Assembly (NCBI GenBank): GCA_030272585.1
Contig: BSYQ01000010.1
Coordinates: forward strand, 1-64,000
DNA: 64,000 nt
Direction: 5' to 3'
Source: Bryopsis sp. KO-2023
Taxonomy: Eukaryota > Chlorophyta > Ulvophyceae > Bryopsidales > Bryopsidaceae
Positions 33,809 through 46,120 of this stretch are shown piece after piece. Made by a program: the position numbers and the translations under genes. Each line of letters begins with the position of its first letter. Within the stretch, counting starts at the first letter, position 1. Below the pieces are notes generated by a model, which saw nothing but the letters and a program-made list of their open reading frames with translations, was not told the DNA's origin and made no database searches.

Positions 33809-35680
33809 TTAACGCTGCTCCTGCGCTTGCGCTTGCTGCACTGCACGATACCGGACACAGGGATCGAATGCGGCAGCCACCCTCTTAGACTTAAAGAATG
33901 GCAGATCCCTTGTGATGCCGGTCATCTTGAGCTGCCGTTTCAAACACATGTTGCAGTGTGGCAACGTCTCGTCAGCCGGGAATGGAGGGAGTTCTCCGAA
34001 CGTCGAGCGTGTGAGCTTCAAGATATGGACAGGTAGAGAGAATGGGGAGACGGTGGCGATGGACTTGTTGTCCACTTCCGCGACTTTTTGGACCGCCGTG
34101 ACGATGCGCCCCAGCATCGAATACGCCAACCAGTGAGCATCACACACAAGGTGATACCCACAAGGAAGGACGGAATGCCTATTCTGCGTCAGCCGCTGAG
34201 CACTTGCTTGCATTGGGCTTCTTCCGCACCAAATGCACATGGGCAACTCGTGAAAGTGCCGGTTGCCACGATAAGCACGCAAGGCTCGGTCAGCTGGGTT
34301 AGTATATTGGACCTTCGGCCACTTCTCCGACGCAGTGATGGGGCCACAAGCCTCCTCGATATCCGCACGCGACAGGTTCACTTCACTGGGTGCAGCATCC
34401 ATAGTCTCCTGAGCAGCCTCCTGTAATCGCCTGAGCTTAACCTTTTCTCGGAAAGCCCGAAGTGCTGCTTCTGTCGGAGCTAACTCCAACGGAGGATGCA
34501 CCGCACACCTCTGTCACTTGGCTTGGCCCTTCATCATTCCTTATTTCTCCGTCCTCCAGTTTAGTACTTGGACCTCCGAGCCTAGGAGGTGGACTGCCGA
34601 AGTCAATTCTTCGTTGAAATCCAAGTCCAGAAGCTCCTCCTCTCGGATGTCGAATAAGTCCTCCCCCGGTGCTATTGCGGTAGCCTCATCCCCGGGAGTC
34701 TGAACTGTTGGTGCTGGTTGTGAGGGTGCTGGAGTTTTTAATGCGGCAGCCTTTAACTTGAGTAACAAGTTGGCTCTTGCTGCATCTCCAGTCAATCGAC
34801 CTCTCGGTGGCTCACCACCTTCATCGTCACCGTCCTCTCGCCTTCTCTTTCCGTGTGGATCAGCATCCTTACACGGCGAACTTGGACGTTTGTTTTTCCC
34901 TTTTCCCTTGCCCTTGCTTGAGCCTCCTTCATCATCGTCCTTAGACGGTTCGAGATCAAGTGTTGCGTTTGACAACAGAACTTGGACTTGCCTATCCAGT
35001 TCTTCGCGTACCCGTGGTGCTGGAACCGCCGGGTTCAAACGCAGCATCTTGTCCGTTGTTTCGCTCTGCACTTGAAGTTTCTCAGAGCCATCTCGAAGGA
35101 ATTCTCCCAACAAGTCGATCTGCAGCTCTTGCTCGGCCAACTCCTTTTTGAGGTTGTCGGCTGCTGCACTCCATGTTCTTTTAATTGCGGTGGCTACAGC
35201 ATGCTACAGCGTTTCCTCTACCGCATTAAAACGACTTGTCATTCCCCCGAGAGCTTGCTTGCGGAGGTCATTCTCACGATGGTTAGCCATCATGTGAGAT
35301 TGGAACCTTTGCTTCTTCAGCTTCATGGCTTCCAATTTTTCTTCCAAGACCTTAGCCTTGTCCTCCGCTTCTTTCTTTTCCGCCTCCGCCTTTTCCTTGG
35401 CTTTCTCCGCTGCCTCCTTCGCAGCCTCAGCTGCTTCCGCCCGGTCACTCAACTCTGAGAGCTGCCGGGTTAAGGCCTCATTGTTCTGCAGCACCTCCTC
35501 TGCGGTCGTAACAAAGTGCTGCAGCTCCTCTTCTTTTTGAGCTACCTCCGCTTCCAACCTCGCAATAATTGCGGCGGGTGTGTCGGCAGCCATTATGTTT
35601 GTCGGAAAGAAAGAAATAACAACGGGTTTGTGCGTCTTTAGACTCTTTTTACTCAGGAGCTCGCTCCGTTCACCACACAA
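33809..35680 (-). pseudogene. Broken copy of the LTR2 accessory ORF
   Basis: It aligns along its length with the 624-codon ORF at 46741-48615. At least three lesions break it: an insertion of about 10 bp near 35170 (extra TTCTTTTAATTG-like sequence), a 1-bp loss near 34603, and a short deletion near 34507. The coiled-coil part, the basic KGKGKGK-type tract and the Cys/His cluster (CIWC, LPCGYH, CDAH, CNMC) are all still readable in pieces. Conservation of the cluster in a second copy supports a real protein in the parent family. Confidence 0.85.
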
Positions 35681-35710
35681 ACACTAGGGCAAAAAGGGAC
35701 GAGGGCTGCG

Positions 35711-35720
35711 CTTATAAGGC
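35711..35720 (-). promoter_or_regulatory. Candidate TATA box before the accessory ORF (LTR2-prime)
   Basis: The minus strand reads GCCTTATAAG about 120 bp upstream of the MAADTP start. It is conserved at the same spacing in LTR2 (48671-48680). It could drive separate transcription of the downstream ORF; this is inference from motif and position. Confidence 0.4.
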
Positions 35721-36034
35721 AGGGTGACTCGTACACTTTCCTCGTTCGTTTATCGGGGTGAGACGCCAACAGAACGTCTCGTCAAGACCACCTCAACACG
35801 TCACTTGATAGGGGTTTTCTCAGAACAACCACACTATCTCGAATGTGACATCGTTTGCCCGGTTTCTAAAGTACTACTGAAGCTACACTTACTGCGCCAG
35901 CCAAATAACTTAGGCACCTAACGCATTAAAGTTAAAGAGTTGGTTTGGAAGTCGACAGAGTTTTTCTAAGGTATCCTTTTTCACGCCCCCTTGCTATAAG
36001 GAGTTCCACCTTAGCCATCAAACACTCTGTTTCC

Positions 36035-39000
36035 CTATTCTCTTCCTTTCTGCAACTCTTTTCTTTCTTTCTCTTTAAATGCGCAAAGTATGTCTGGTGC
36101 GTTAACCAGATTAGCTTCAGGTTCCCAAGTAGCGTCAAGTAGATCGTATCCTTTCCACAGCACTAGGTATTCGCGATTGCGTTTACCTCTAGCCCTTAGG
36201 ATATTTTCGACCTCATACTCTACTTCGCTACCAATCAACTCTCCTTCTGGAGGTTGTATCTGCCTGCTGTTATCACTCGAGGCGTGATAACGCTTGAACT
36301 TAGAAACATGAAACACTGGGTGAATGAGCCATGTTTCCGGAAGTTGAACTCTGTAAGCCACCTTTGATATTTTCTCCACAATTTCAAAGGGACCCACAAA
36401 TCGACGGCGCAGTTTGGGACTCACTTTGTTCAAAGCAGCCAACGGAATAAAACGGCTTTTTATCAGGACTTTATCCCCTTTCTCAAAAGCAATATCTTTC
36501 CTCTTCTTGTTTGCACTTACACACATTCTGTGTTGTGCTCTAGAGTAATATGCTTTTGCGGTATCTAAGTCCTGTGCCATCCGTGCCACCATAGTCTTAA
36601 CTGCTTCCACTTGAAATTGCGTTGCCGTCCCACCAATGTTTGGTGTTTCTGGATGGTACCCATACATCAAATATGCAGGTGCGTACCCTGTACTCGCATT
36701 CACTGCATTGTTTGCTGCAAACTCTGCTGTAGGTAAATACTCAACCCACTTATGGGGATACCTCTCAGCATATGGCCTTAGAAAATTTTCCAGAGTACGT
36801 ATGGTAACCTCGCTCTGCCCATCCGTCTGAGGGTGGTAAGCTGTACTCATACGAATCTCTGTACCCAGAGCTTTAAAAAGCGTCTGCCAGAACTTGCTGG
36901 TAAAGCGAGGGTCTCTATCAGACACAATCACTTTAGGTAGGCCATGGTTGCGGTAAACATGTTCGATAAAAAGTTGGGCGTATCCTGCAGCGGTAATCTC
37001 TTTAGTACATGGGGCGAAATGCACAAACTTGGTAAGTCTATCGACAAAGACAGCTACAGCACTAAACCCATTGGATGCTGGTAGATCTGTCACCAAGTCA
37101 GTGGTAATTTGCTCCCACTTCCGCTCAGGTATTGGCAAGGGTTGAAGTAAGCCCATAGGCTTCTGTGTGTCAGCCTTTATTTGTTGGCACACAGGGCATT
37201 CGCGTACAAATGCCTTCAACTCATTCATCCACCCTTTCCACCAATATCGCCGCGCTAGGATTTCTCCTGTTCGCGCTGGTCCTGTATGGCCTGCTGAAGG
37301 TGTTTCATGGCACTCCTTCATGATTTTATTGCGCTGGCCTTTAGGAACCACCACTTTCTCGACTAATCCTCTTTTTGGGACCGTCCAAAGTATTCCCTCT
37401 CTGAGGAAATATCCCTCAACTTCCTCACCACTCTCAAGCTTCCGCAATATCTTCACCAAGGAGTTATCAGCTTGGAGGGCTTGTTTCCACTCGTCTTGGC
37501 TTGCTTGATGCACTTGCCAAGTGGAAATGTTCATCGCAGTTTCCACGGGCTTAGGAACAGTGCGGGAGAGAGCATCTGCTAACACATTAGCCTTGCCTTT
37601 TATGTAGGAGATCTTGGGGTTGATCGAAGTCAGGTACCCCGCCTCAAGCCATCTTGCTTGGGTTCTAGAAAGGTTCCTCTGCGATAGAATATGCGTCAGA
37701 GGTTGGTGGTCAGTGAACACTGTTACTCCACCCGCACAACCTTCTAGATAATGTCTCCACTGCACCATCGCATAACATATTGCACACAACTCTTTGTCGT
37801 ATGGTGCATAGTTAAGCTCGGCAGGCTTGAATCTACGTGAGAGATAAGCTATTGGCTGTAGCCCCTCTCCGTGATCCTGTGTTAACACGGCACCGATGGC
37901 CTCATTCGACGCATCAGTGATCACAGTGTAAGGCAGTGACGCATCTGGAAAAATAAGGACGGGAGCTTGACTTAGACGCTTTTTCAGTTCATTGAATGCG
38001 CCACGCTCAACCTGTCCCCATCTCCAGGGATGGTCTTTTTTCACTAAGTCATGGAGTGGTCCAGCAACATGTGCAAACTGGGGAATGAATTTCCTGTAGT
38101 ATGAAACCATTCCAAGGAAACTACGTACATCGCTAACACTCTGTAGTTCCTTCCACTCCTTCACTGCCTTCACTTTCTGTTCCTGTGGTTCTAACCCACT
38201 TCCGCTAATGCGGTAGCCAAGATAGTCTACTGTTGCGACAGCCAGCTCACTTTTACTTGCCTTAGATAAAGTCCTGGCGCGACTAGCAGAATATCAGCTT
38301 TTTGCTAAGTGTTCAGCATGCTGTTCCATGTTTTCAGAGAAGATGAGTATGTCATCAATAAAGACAACAACAAATTCATCTAAAAACTTTGCGAGTAGGT
38401 CTTGCACCAGAGTTTGGAATTGCGCTGGGCAATTGGTTAGCCCAAAAGGCGCTACCAAAAACTCAAAGTGACCGTATCTCGTGCGGAACGCTGTTTTATC
38501 TGTATCAGATGGCCTTACTGGAAATTGCCAGTAGCCTGATCGCAGATCTAACTTGGAGAACACTTTGGCTTTATACACTCTATCCATCAATTCTTCTGGC
38601 AGGGGTAAAGGATACCGGTTTCTCACCGTCACCTTATTAATCCACCCGTAATCCACACACATCCTTAAGCCTCCATCCTTTTTCGGTACAAACAGGATTG
38701 GCGCGCCCCAAGGGGACTCGGATGGTTTGATTTTCTTCTGTTCCAGAAGGTAGTCCACTTGTGCTTTCACTTCATCCAGCTCTGCTGGTGAAAGCTTGTA
38801 TATTGGACGGTGGATAGGTGTTGGATCCTCCAGGTCTATCTTCAACTCATGATCTTTTCTCTTTGGAGGGATCCCTGGGGGTAAATCACGAGGAAACACA
38901 CCACGGTGTTTTTCAACCACCTTTGTAATTGCGGCAAGTGTATCTGAACGAATAAGTTTGCCAATCTCATCCTTCAGTGTTGAATGGCTGTGTTCGCTCT

Positions 39001-39628
39001 ATTGCGTCAGGCAATTCATGTTGGCCTAAAGTTTTCTCTTCAGACTCTTGAACTACAACCATGAATGCTGTCTCTGTTTTGAGATGACGCATCATTCTCT
39101 TAGCAGAACACTCAGTCACTGGCACTTTCTGTAGTATCGACTGTACTTTTCGTTCAGGTTCAATACTCTCTTGGGTTGGATGACGCAACGGAAGATGAAA
39201 CACTTGGCTGTTTTTGCAAACTGAAATCTCATTCTGCTGAAAGTCTATGCGGGGGTTCTCTTTCTGCAACCAAGGCATGCCCAATATTAAGTCATAGCCG
39301 AGGTCTGGGAATAAATCCGCTTTCATTTTGCATTTCAGCCCTCCTATTTTAACTCGGAGGTTATTACAGCTGCCAGCCAGTTCTTTGATATCTCCGTTTG
39401 CCAACATTGCTCTCTTTGAGCTTGGTGAAATAGACAACCCGAGATCACGCGCTACCTTATCATTGATATAGTTTGCGGTACTTCCACAATCAATGAATGC
39501 ATAAAGGTCCGTGGTCTTGATCCGTGCTTTTACTTCGTACCCTCTCACAAGCACTTCTTGAATTTTTAACAGAGGGCATGTGTCACCCTTGGTTGACGAA
39601 GTTGATCGAACTTCTGACACATTAACTC
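36035..39628 (-). pseudogene. pol of LTR2-prime (protease-RT-RNase H-integrase-chromodomain), disrupted
   Basis: Close match to the intact pol at 49006-52746. The 3' part (36035-38173) is one open frame covering the end of RT, RNase H, the integrase HHCC and DD35E motifs, a GPF module and a chromodomain near 36060-36220. Around 38266-38304 a 39-bp inversion destroys the frame. RT with FIDD (38294-38920) is open again, with Arg replaced by Gly in the VDYRWIN motif. An extra base near 38971 shifts the frame before the protease part (to 39628), which keeps its DCGST motif. Sequence stops at the LTR3 boundary. No active enzyme is expected. Confidence 0.9.
38266..38304. other. 39-bp micro-inversion within RT of LTR2-prime
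   Basis: Compared with the intact copy at about 51237-51275, this segment is its reverse complement, with a few substitutions. The flanks are collinear. The breakpoints are bordered by CTTAG on the left and CTAAG on the right, a 5-bp inverted repeat. Confidence 0.88.
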
Positions 39629-39730
39629 TGATAGTAGAACTCGGGTTCAGGGTTGAATGTAGTACGATTGGGAGTACGACAGAGGTTATAGGGCAGGGGG
39701 CCCTCCTGTAAAAATTATCTTTCCCAGTGA

Positions 39731-39763
<33 letters not shown>

Positions 39764-39795
39764 CTTGTGTCTCGGGGACTTGTGTGCCCCTATCA
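39629..39795 (+). repeat. LTR3 5' LTR
   Basis: 167 bp, TGATAGT at the start and CTATCA at the end, followed two bases later by the PBS. It contains a CT/GT dinucleotide run at about 39722-39761. It is assigned by the abrupt break from the pol of LTR2-prime and the adjacent PBS; no partner LTR is seen. Confidence 0.8.
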
Positions 39796-39797
39796 TT

Positions 39798-39809
39798 TGG
39801 TTTCGGAGC
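39798..39809 (+). other. Primer-binding site of LTR3
   Basis: TGGTTTCGGAGC, the same 12-mer as in the three other LTR families of the window, two bases after the LTR end. Confidence 0.88.
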
Positions 39810-40453
39810 TGGACGAGGCCGAGCGCACCCCACAGGCGAACTCGCGCAACCCCCCCAAAGATCTGACCCTAGGGATTACTAAATCCCACAGATCTGGAAC
39901 TCGTTCGTTCCAAGGGGCGTGAGAGGGCGAAGAAACCTTTCGAGAGTGAGTGATACTCTCGCGTTGTCGCTTACAACGTCCAAGCGAAGTCGCAAAACAA
40001 TCGGAGTCCATTAGTGAACTGACTCTCAGATCTATAGATCTGTAGAAGTCGAGAGAAAAACGTCGGAAAAGCGCAGGAGAAACAGTCGTTCGGGCAGGCG
40101 ACCGCGTGAGCAGACGTTCGGAAACGAACGTGCGACTTTACCCCGGAAAGTTCGGAAAGGAGAGCGAGACGACTCTGGTTCTGACGACCTGACAGAAACC
40201 AGACCGTCCACCGCCCCGTCCAATTACTAAAAGTCACTCTTTCCCGGAGAAAAGTACCGCACCGTCTGATTCCAGTCGAAATTACTAAATATCGCTGGAA
40301 AATCTCACGACGGATAGTAGCTTACACCCAAACACTGTCTGACACCAGAAAGTTTCCATCTTCTCCCGCGGAAAAGTCGGAAACATTTCTACGGAAAAAC
40401 CGAGAACTTTCCTGTTCGCTATCACAATTCCCGGCGGATTTCACTCACATAAC
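39810..40453 (+). other. LTR3 5' leader
   Basis: About 640 bp between the PBS and the gag start, without a supported gene. Short open frames occur on the minus strand only. This is where a packaging signal would be expected, but I see no clear motif. Confidence 0.55.
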
Positions 40454-43297
40454 ATGTCCGGCCAGACGCCGCCACAACTACCACCTATTCCACCTCCCGA
40501 GGAGGAAGTGGTGGAGGATAACCAATTAATTCCCGTGGTCTATCCAGATGTGGTGCACCCACCAGCGCAGCAAATACATAATTTGCAGTGGGACAGACAT
40601 GTACCCGACCAGGTTGAGGAACCGGACGAAGACTTAGACTCTGAACAAGAGTCGGAAGAGTCCGGGGACGAGGAGTATGATGAGGACATGGAGGACGTCC
40701 CAACAATAGAGGTCACCAACATCCTTCACCATGAACATCAGCACATAAACGTCCACCAGCAGGAGGTGCACGTTCATGGTGTGGACGAGGGACAACTTAG
40801 GGACACAGCTGAGCATGTATATGCCGCTGTCTCCTCGAATGTGCAAGAGGTCGCACAAAACCTGGAAGGACAAGTTCACGAGCAGGTTCAGCGTGCAGAG
40901 TCTACCTTAAAAGGAGACCTGAAAGAGGAATATGAGCAGTTCGTGCTCTATGTCAGGAAGGAGGCCCAGAAGTTGGTCAAACACAATACTGAGTCTATAG
41001 AAAGACAACAGAAATTGTTAGACCACCAGCATAAACTGCTGGAACGGAATATAAAGTCCACAGAGCGGATCGACAAAAATCTGTTGACAAAGTTCGACAA
41101 CGAGGCTATTCTGCAAGAGCGACTTGATCGGTTGCAGGAATCAGCCAGGACTCAAGCCGAAGCTGTTGATCAAAACAATGAGCTCAGGGAGAAACAAATT
41201 CTGTCTCTGCAAGCCTCTCTGACAAAAGTTGCTGAAGGTATGCGCCTATAGCAGACAACGCTGGATAACCTTGCTCGGACTGCTGATGAGTCTCGGTACG
41301 AGCAAGTCGACCACCAAGGCCAGCTAGATACACTCGGAGGCCTGGTAAACCAGAGCCTAGGAATGTTACGGGACTTACACGTTGCCGAGGAGCAGCGCAA
41401 ACAAAGAAGAGCGGACCGAGGCAGTGTGAGTTCTGGTGACACCGCAGGAGGACACAGGTCGATGCAACTGATGGAGAAGTTTCTATCAGACGCGACAGAG
41501 AAACAACAGGCTTTAGAGAGCAATCTTTCGAAGTATGTTGATTCCAAATTCAAAGAAACACTGAGTGCGTGGAAAAAACGGGAGAAAGTTCGAGTCCCGC
41601 CTCAGGACCCAGTTGTAGTGGGTATGATGGGAACAGGAACTGGCACGGTCACTTTGCCGGCCACGACAGCTGCACCCGCAAGCGTTCCTCTTGTGTCATC
41701 CACTCCTCTCACCAGTATACCAATTCCGGTACCACCTGTGCCGAATTTGAGCACGTTTACTGGCCTAACTACGTTAGGGGGATTGGGTAGACGCAGCCCA
41801 TCAACAACTGTCGCAGACTCCGTGAGTGGAGGCTCCCCATCCTCTTGGGGATTATTCGCTACTGCATGGAATGCACGGAGTCCCGCGCCGCCACAAACTA
41901 TGGCAATGGGCGCACCATTCGGTCAATCGGGTCAACTTGGCACAGCCAGACCCATACTCAGTGCCCCTGTAACGAGTGTATTACCACCAACGACATCCAT
42001 GGTAACACAACCACTGACGACAGTACCACTGTCTGTCTTCTATCCAATTCCGGCTCTTAACACCCAACCTGGTACACAACCAGGGAACCAACTAGGTAAC
42101 CAACCAGGTACCCAACCAAGTTTGGGACAATCCGTAAATCAATACGGAGCACCTTCCGCAAGTAACCCGTACTACGGGTGGGGTTCTTATCCCTCAACTC
42201 CAGCAAGCCAGCCACAGGGTGGAAATCGATCTGGCGGTGGTGGAGGCGGACCCGGAGGTGGACCTGGGGGTGGAGGCGGAGGCGGAGGAGGACCACCTGG
42301 AAGTGGAGGGGGATCTTTCCTTTCCGGACCAGGTGGAGGTGGGGGTGGTGGATGACCGTACCACCCAGGTGGAGGTGGAGGTGGCGGAGGTGAAGGTGGG
42401 GGTCCTCCAGACCCTAACCAAGGCTTTGCTGCTCCGCAAGATCGCCACGGACGGATTCCGTCATCCGTTCGTATTCCTCTCCCAAAGGCCTTCTCAGGTG
42501 ATGGCTAGCGATGGATCAGAGATTGGCAACTAGAAATGACGGTCTATTGCCAGACTTTGGACATCGACGAGAGCGTATGGTTCAGGCTCTTTCGCAGTAA
42601 CCTGACCGGAGCTGCTGCTCAGTGGCGAAACGTCCAGGATCTGCGTACAAGGGAAGGAAAAAGACATCCAATTACAACTTGGATAGAGTTTGTTGAGGAA
42701 CTGGTCCAAGCATTTGAACCCACCAGAATGTCGGATGTAGCCAGGCGCTCCTTACGGAACCTGAAACAGACTGGGTCAGTGCATCAGTACATTGTTGCTT
42801 TTCGAGAGCAGGTGCTGAGGATTCCTAACATGACAGATGAAGAACAGTACTTCTTCTTCGTGGACGGGTTAAAGTTCCATATCAAACAACAAACTGTGGC
42901 TCAAGTGCCGCGCGGCATTGAGTTGGCGATCCAGACGGCGGCTCGTCTTGATGCTATTGCCTCATCCGGTGGAGGAAACTTTCGTGGCCGCGGACGGTGG
43001 CGCGGAGGTAAAGGCCGAGGCCAAAATAAAAAGCAAAACCAACCCCAGACTGATAAGGCAAACCAGATGGGTGGCCAATAGCAACCTCAGCCAGACCAGG
43101 CTCAAAACATTGGCCAAGGTCGAGGTCGGGGACGGGGTGGTGGCCGAGGTCGCGGACGAGGTGGTGGCAGGAATCAAGGACGTGGAGGTGGAGGCGCAAA
43201 TCCTAAATGCTATATGTGTGGAAAAACTGGACATATTCAAAGTAAGTGTCCGGAGGGCGAAAAGTTCAAGAAATGGTTAAACGAAAAAGCCGGATGA
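40454..43297 (+). pseudogene. gag of LTR3, with four in-frame stops
   Basis: One reading frame of 948 codons from ATG at 40454 to TGA at 43295-43297, interrupted by TAG at 41249, TGA at 42353, TAG at 42506 and TAG at 43079. The N-terminal half is acidic, then coiled coil (heptad-rich E/Q/K/L stretch, about 40850-41550). A Pro/Gly-rich linker follows, then a Retrotrans_gag-type domain (about 42450-42960; WFRLF and LKQTGSVHQY motifs), an RG-rich tail and a CX2CX4HX4C zinc knuckle (CYMCGKTGHIQSKC, about 43207-43248). Gag forms the particle and packages RNA. It is much longer than usual gypsy Gag and shares its plan with the LTR2 Gag. Confidence 0.88.
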
Positions 43298-44955
43298 ACA
43301 TAGCCCAGACTCGTTCGGCGAAACGCAGAAGGGCACGCCGTCACAGATATAAGCAGCGCCAGAAACTTCTTAGAAAAGAAAGGTTAGCTCGAAATGCAGA
43401 AGTGAATAGAAGAGCATTGGATGAAATAGAAAATAATGCTACCCAAGGTGCAGAGGGATCGATTATGAGTGCTAAGTTGGAAACTCGATCCAGTAAGTGC
43501 AGCACGCTTACTAGGACAAGTTCGGAATCAAGTTCGGAACCTGTCGACTCTGTTCATGGAGACCTTGGTAGTCCTGAAAAAACTGAAAATTCGGTATCGT
43601 TCCCGCCTCAAGGAACGAAACGAAGTCCGGAAGGAAGGGAACCCGAAAGGGAACCAACCAACAAGCCTGCCACTCGCTCACCACCAACTGACGAGTCAGC
43701 AGCCCCTGTTCAGGGAACAGGTAGAGGACAAAAAGTGGACGAAGGTCAGCATTCACCTTCAGAGCGTATGTTACCACTTGGAGGTCCTACACACTTGAAA
43801 TTCATGGGATATGAAATTCGAGCCAGGTTAGGAGGAGTACCGATCTCCGCCTATGTTGATTGTGGTGCTACGGAGAATTACATCAACAAGAAACTGATCA
43901 CAAGACTAAAACTCGAGACTACGGAATGCAAAAAGGGAGTCACTTTAGCGGACGGAACCCTATGTTCACTTGATCGGCGTTGTGAAGACTTGCAGCTCAG
44001 GATTGGTACCTATACCACAACCCTTTCCGCAGACGTCTTTCCAAACCTTTCATACGACATGATACTAGGGCTTCCTTGGTTGATGCAGACCAATCCCAAA
44101 CTGGACTTTCCACAGGCATGCTCAAAGTTCCAGTTGGTGCTAGATGGACTACGGTTCCGATGAAGGAACGACCATCGGACTATTTACAGCACTTAGCGCC
44201 GGAAATCGATACAGTCTCAGCGAAGAAGCTATTCTCGCTTGTGAAAAACAGCCCAGAAGTTGATCAGGCATACCTAGTGGTGGTGCGACCGACCACCCCG
44301 GAAGATATGGCGCATCTCATGCACTATCCATATCCGGGAATTCCAGAGGAGCGATTGAACGCGACTGGAACCACACCGGCTTATCTCCAGCCAGATGTGG
44401 AGAAGGTATTGCATCCGGGTACCGACCCAAGGATCAAGGCTGTCATCAAAAGTTTCAAGGATGTTTTCCCGAAAGACTTACCACCCGGAGTCCCTCCAGT
44501 CAGAAAAGGCCACGAATTCAAGGTCGACCTGGAGGACGAGCAAATGACCCCAATCCACCGTCCTTTGTACAAACTTTCTCCGGCCGAGCTGGATGAAGTA
44601 AGGACGCAGGTGGATTACCTCCTTGAGCAACGGAAGATCCGACCCTCCGAGAGTCCCTGGGCGCACCCATACTCTTTGTTCCAAAGAAGGACGGAGGTTT
44701 ACGGATGTGTGTGGATTACCGGTGGATAAACAAGTTCACCGTCAAGAACAGGTATCCACTACCTCTTCCGGAGGAGCTAATGGACCGTCTCGCCCGAGCA
44801 AAGATCTATACGAAGATCGACCTCCGCTCAGGCTACTGGCAATTCCCCGTTCGACCCAAGGACACTCCTAAGACGGCCTTCCGGACTAGGTACGGGCATT
44901 TCGAGTTTCTCGTGTGTCCGTTCGGAATGACCAACTGCCTAGCCCAGTTCCAGAC
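43246..44955 (+). pseudogene. pol of LTR3, part 1 (protease and first half of RT)
   Basis: It opens in the -1 frame relative to gag, overlapping its end. After a strongly basic stretch comes the aspartic protease (YVDCGATENYI near 43852, then ILGLPWL near 44070). A one-base loss near 44109 shifts the frame; another near 44659 (a missing G in the SPWGAP region) shifts it again. Between and after these are the RT finger and palm motifs ([30 protein letters not shown]). The gene breaks at FQT where LTR4 inserted, and resumes at 57109. Confidence 0.88.
43276..43282 (+). promoter_or_regulatory. Candidate -1 frameshift site of LTR3
   Basis: G TTA AAC in the gag frame, 15 bp before the gag stop, inside the overlap with pol, which lies in the -1 frame. 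The same heptamer occurs at the gag end of LTR2 (53013-53007). GUUAAAC is a known -1 slippery heptamer in arteriviruses; use here is inference. Confidence 0.55.
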
Positions 44956-45242
44956 TGTTACGATATAAGATCCTTTGAGACGTTTGGAACAGGCGTGTAA
45001 GACATAGGGTAGCTTCAAGGTAGCTTTATTAGGTAATGGGACGTAAGGTTTGGTCATGGAAGCTAAAGGAAGCTATCAGAAGGTTTAGAAGGTTTGGAAT
45101 GTTCTAGAACAGGGAAGTTCACTGGGAACTTCTGGTTCTCCAGGTTCTTCATAGCTCCCTGTTCACAGCACGCCTGAGTATATATTTCTTTGTATTCGAA
45201 CGTTTTTTAACTTTTTCCCATGGAGTAACCTTTCCCGTGACA
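44956..45242 (+). repeat. LTR4 5' LTR
   Basis: 287 bp, TG...CA ends, followed by the PBS. It has a TATATATTT-like stretch near 45178 that could serve as the TATA box of the element. Confidence 0.9.
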
Positions 45243-45244
45243 AT

Positions 45245-45256
45245 TGGTTTCGGAGC
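45245..45256 (+). other. Primer-binding site of LTR4
   Basis: TGGTTTCGGAGC two bases after the LTR, identical to the PBS of LTR1, LTR2 and LTR3. Confidence 0.88.
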
Positions 45257-45339
45257 AGTTCGTTCCTTTGGACCTCGGATAGTCGTATAGTCGAAAGGGC
45301 TCAATCCTCTACCTTGTCCTCTATGAGATAGAGAACGCA

Positions 45340-45729
45340 TTGCAAAGGAAAGAAGCTACCAAGAAGCCAGACTTTGAGAGTGTCTTGGTACTCTTGGAAG
45401 GGTACAGAGAGATGCAGGGGTTTGGAGTGGAGTTTGCTTTCAAGCGTGCGTGTGAATGGGACTTGGAAGAGAGTGAAGAATGGGTTTTGCGATCGCGAGG
45501 GAGTCTGGTGATGTGGGGGACGAAAAGGAAGCGTATATCCACGTCGGCAGTGAGTGTGGCGACCAGTAGGGCGCGCTGTGGAGTGGTCACGTCGTGTGGT
45601 AACGACAGGGACGCTCAATTTGGTGTTGTCGACGGTAGAAGAGCGACTGGCGTTTGGTGTGTCAGCCTGAGCGACTGGAGTATGCTGTGTGGCGCAATGG
45701 GACGTTTGGAGTCAGGTGTGTCAGCTTGA
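45340..45729 (+). CDS. Unrecognised 129-codon ORF in LTR4
   Basis: The only sizeable sense-strand open frame of LTR4, starting about 80 bp after the PBS. The first 70 residues are charged and look protein-like (LVLLEGYREMQGF, RACEWDLEESEEW), then become irregular. No known Gag, protease or host domain is recognised. An imperfect repeat around GTGTGTCAGC (about 45658 and 45717) overlaps its 3' end. It could be a gag relic, a captured host exon fragment, or chance. Confidence that it is translated is low. Confidence 0.25.
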   Translation: MQRKEATKKPDFESVLVLLEGYREMQGFGVEFAFKRACEWDLEESEEWVLRSRGSLVMWGTKRKRISTSAVSVATSRARCGVVTSCGNDRDAQFGVVDGRRATGVWCVSLSDWSMLCGAMGRLESGVSA

Positions 45730-46120
45730 GCGACAGAGGACGAGTTGTGGATGCTGTGTGTGTGGTGTGGTACGATAAGGTCTTTGCTGTGTGCGAGAAT
45801 GAGGTCGAGCGACGAATTTTGAGCCGCTGGCTGTGTGATGGCGACGTTTGAGATTCTGTGATCAAAGGAGTGAGGTACAGGGTCGTTTTCAAAAGTCAGG
45901 TTCGCCAGAAAAAGGGTTGCATGAATGGGTCGAGCCGGGAAATTATACAGAGTGATGAAAGAGTGAAGAAGCTTGAATATCTAGACAAGACATTGGGAAC
46001 TGGGGAAGGAAGCATGTGAGATGCGAAAGAAAGGAACTTGAGTTTGTTTGGTGTTGGTAACATGATGCACTGGAAGTGGAGGGTCGTAACCGGGGCGACA
46101 TGTAAAGAAACCTGAGTAGG
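45730..46120 (+). other. LTR4 internal sequence, left part
   Basis: No supported gene. Together with 56231-56805 it forms the LTR4 interior. The final GTAGG (46116-46120) is one copy of the LTR2 target duplication. Confidence 0.6.

Larger units (their letters stand above)
32848..39628 (-). mobile_element. LTR2-prime: decayed, truncated copy of the LTR2 chromovirus
   Basis: Minus-strand relative of the complete element at 46121-56225. It keeps the 3' LTR (with a hAT-B insertion), the accessory ORF region and pol up to the start of the protease region, where LTR3 begins. Gag and the 5' LTR are absent from the window, because LTR3 interrupts the copy. Damage includes a deletion of about 97 bp just inside the LTR that removes the polypurine tract, several indels in the accessory ORF, a frameshift near 38971 and a micro-inversion at 38266-38304. 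It lands in a satellite monomer at GGTAC. Confidence 0.92.

Noticed and set aside
39722-39761. CT/GT dinucleotide run as a regulatory signal
   Set aside because: A simple microsatellite within the LTR; nothing else supports a specific function.
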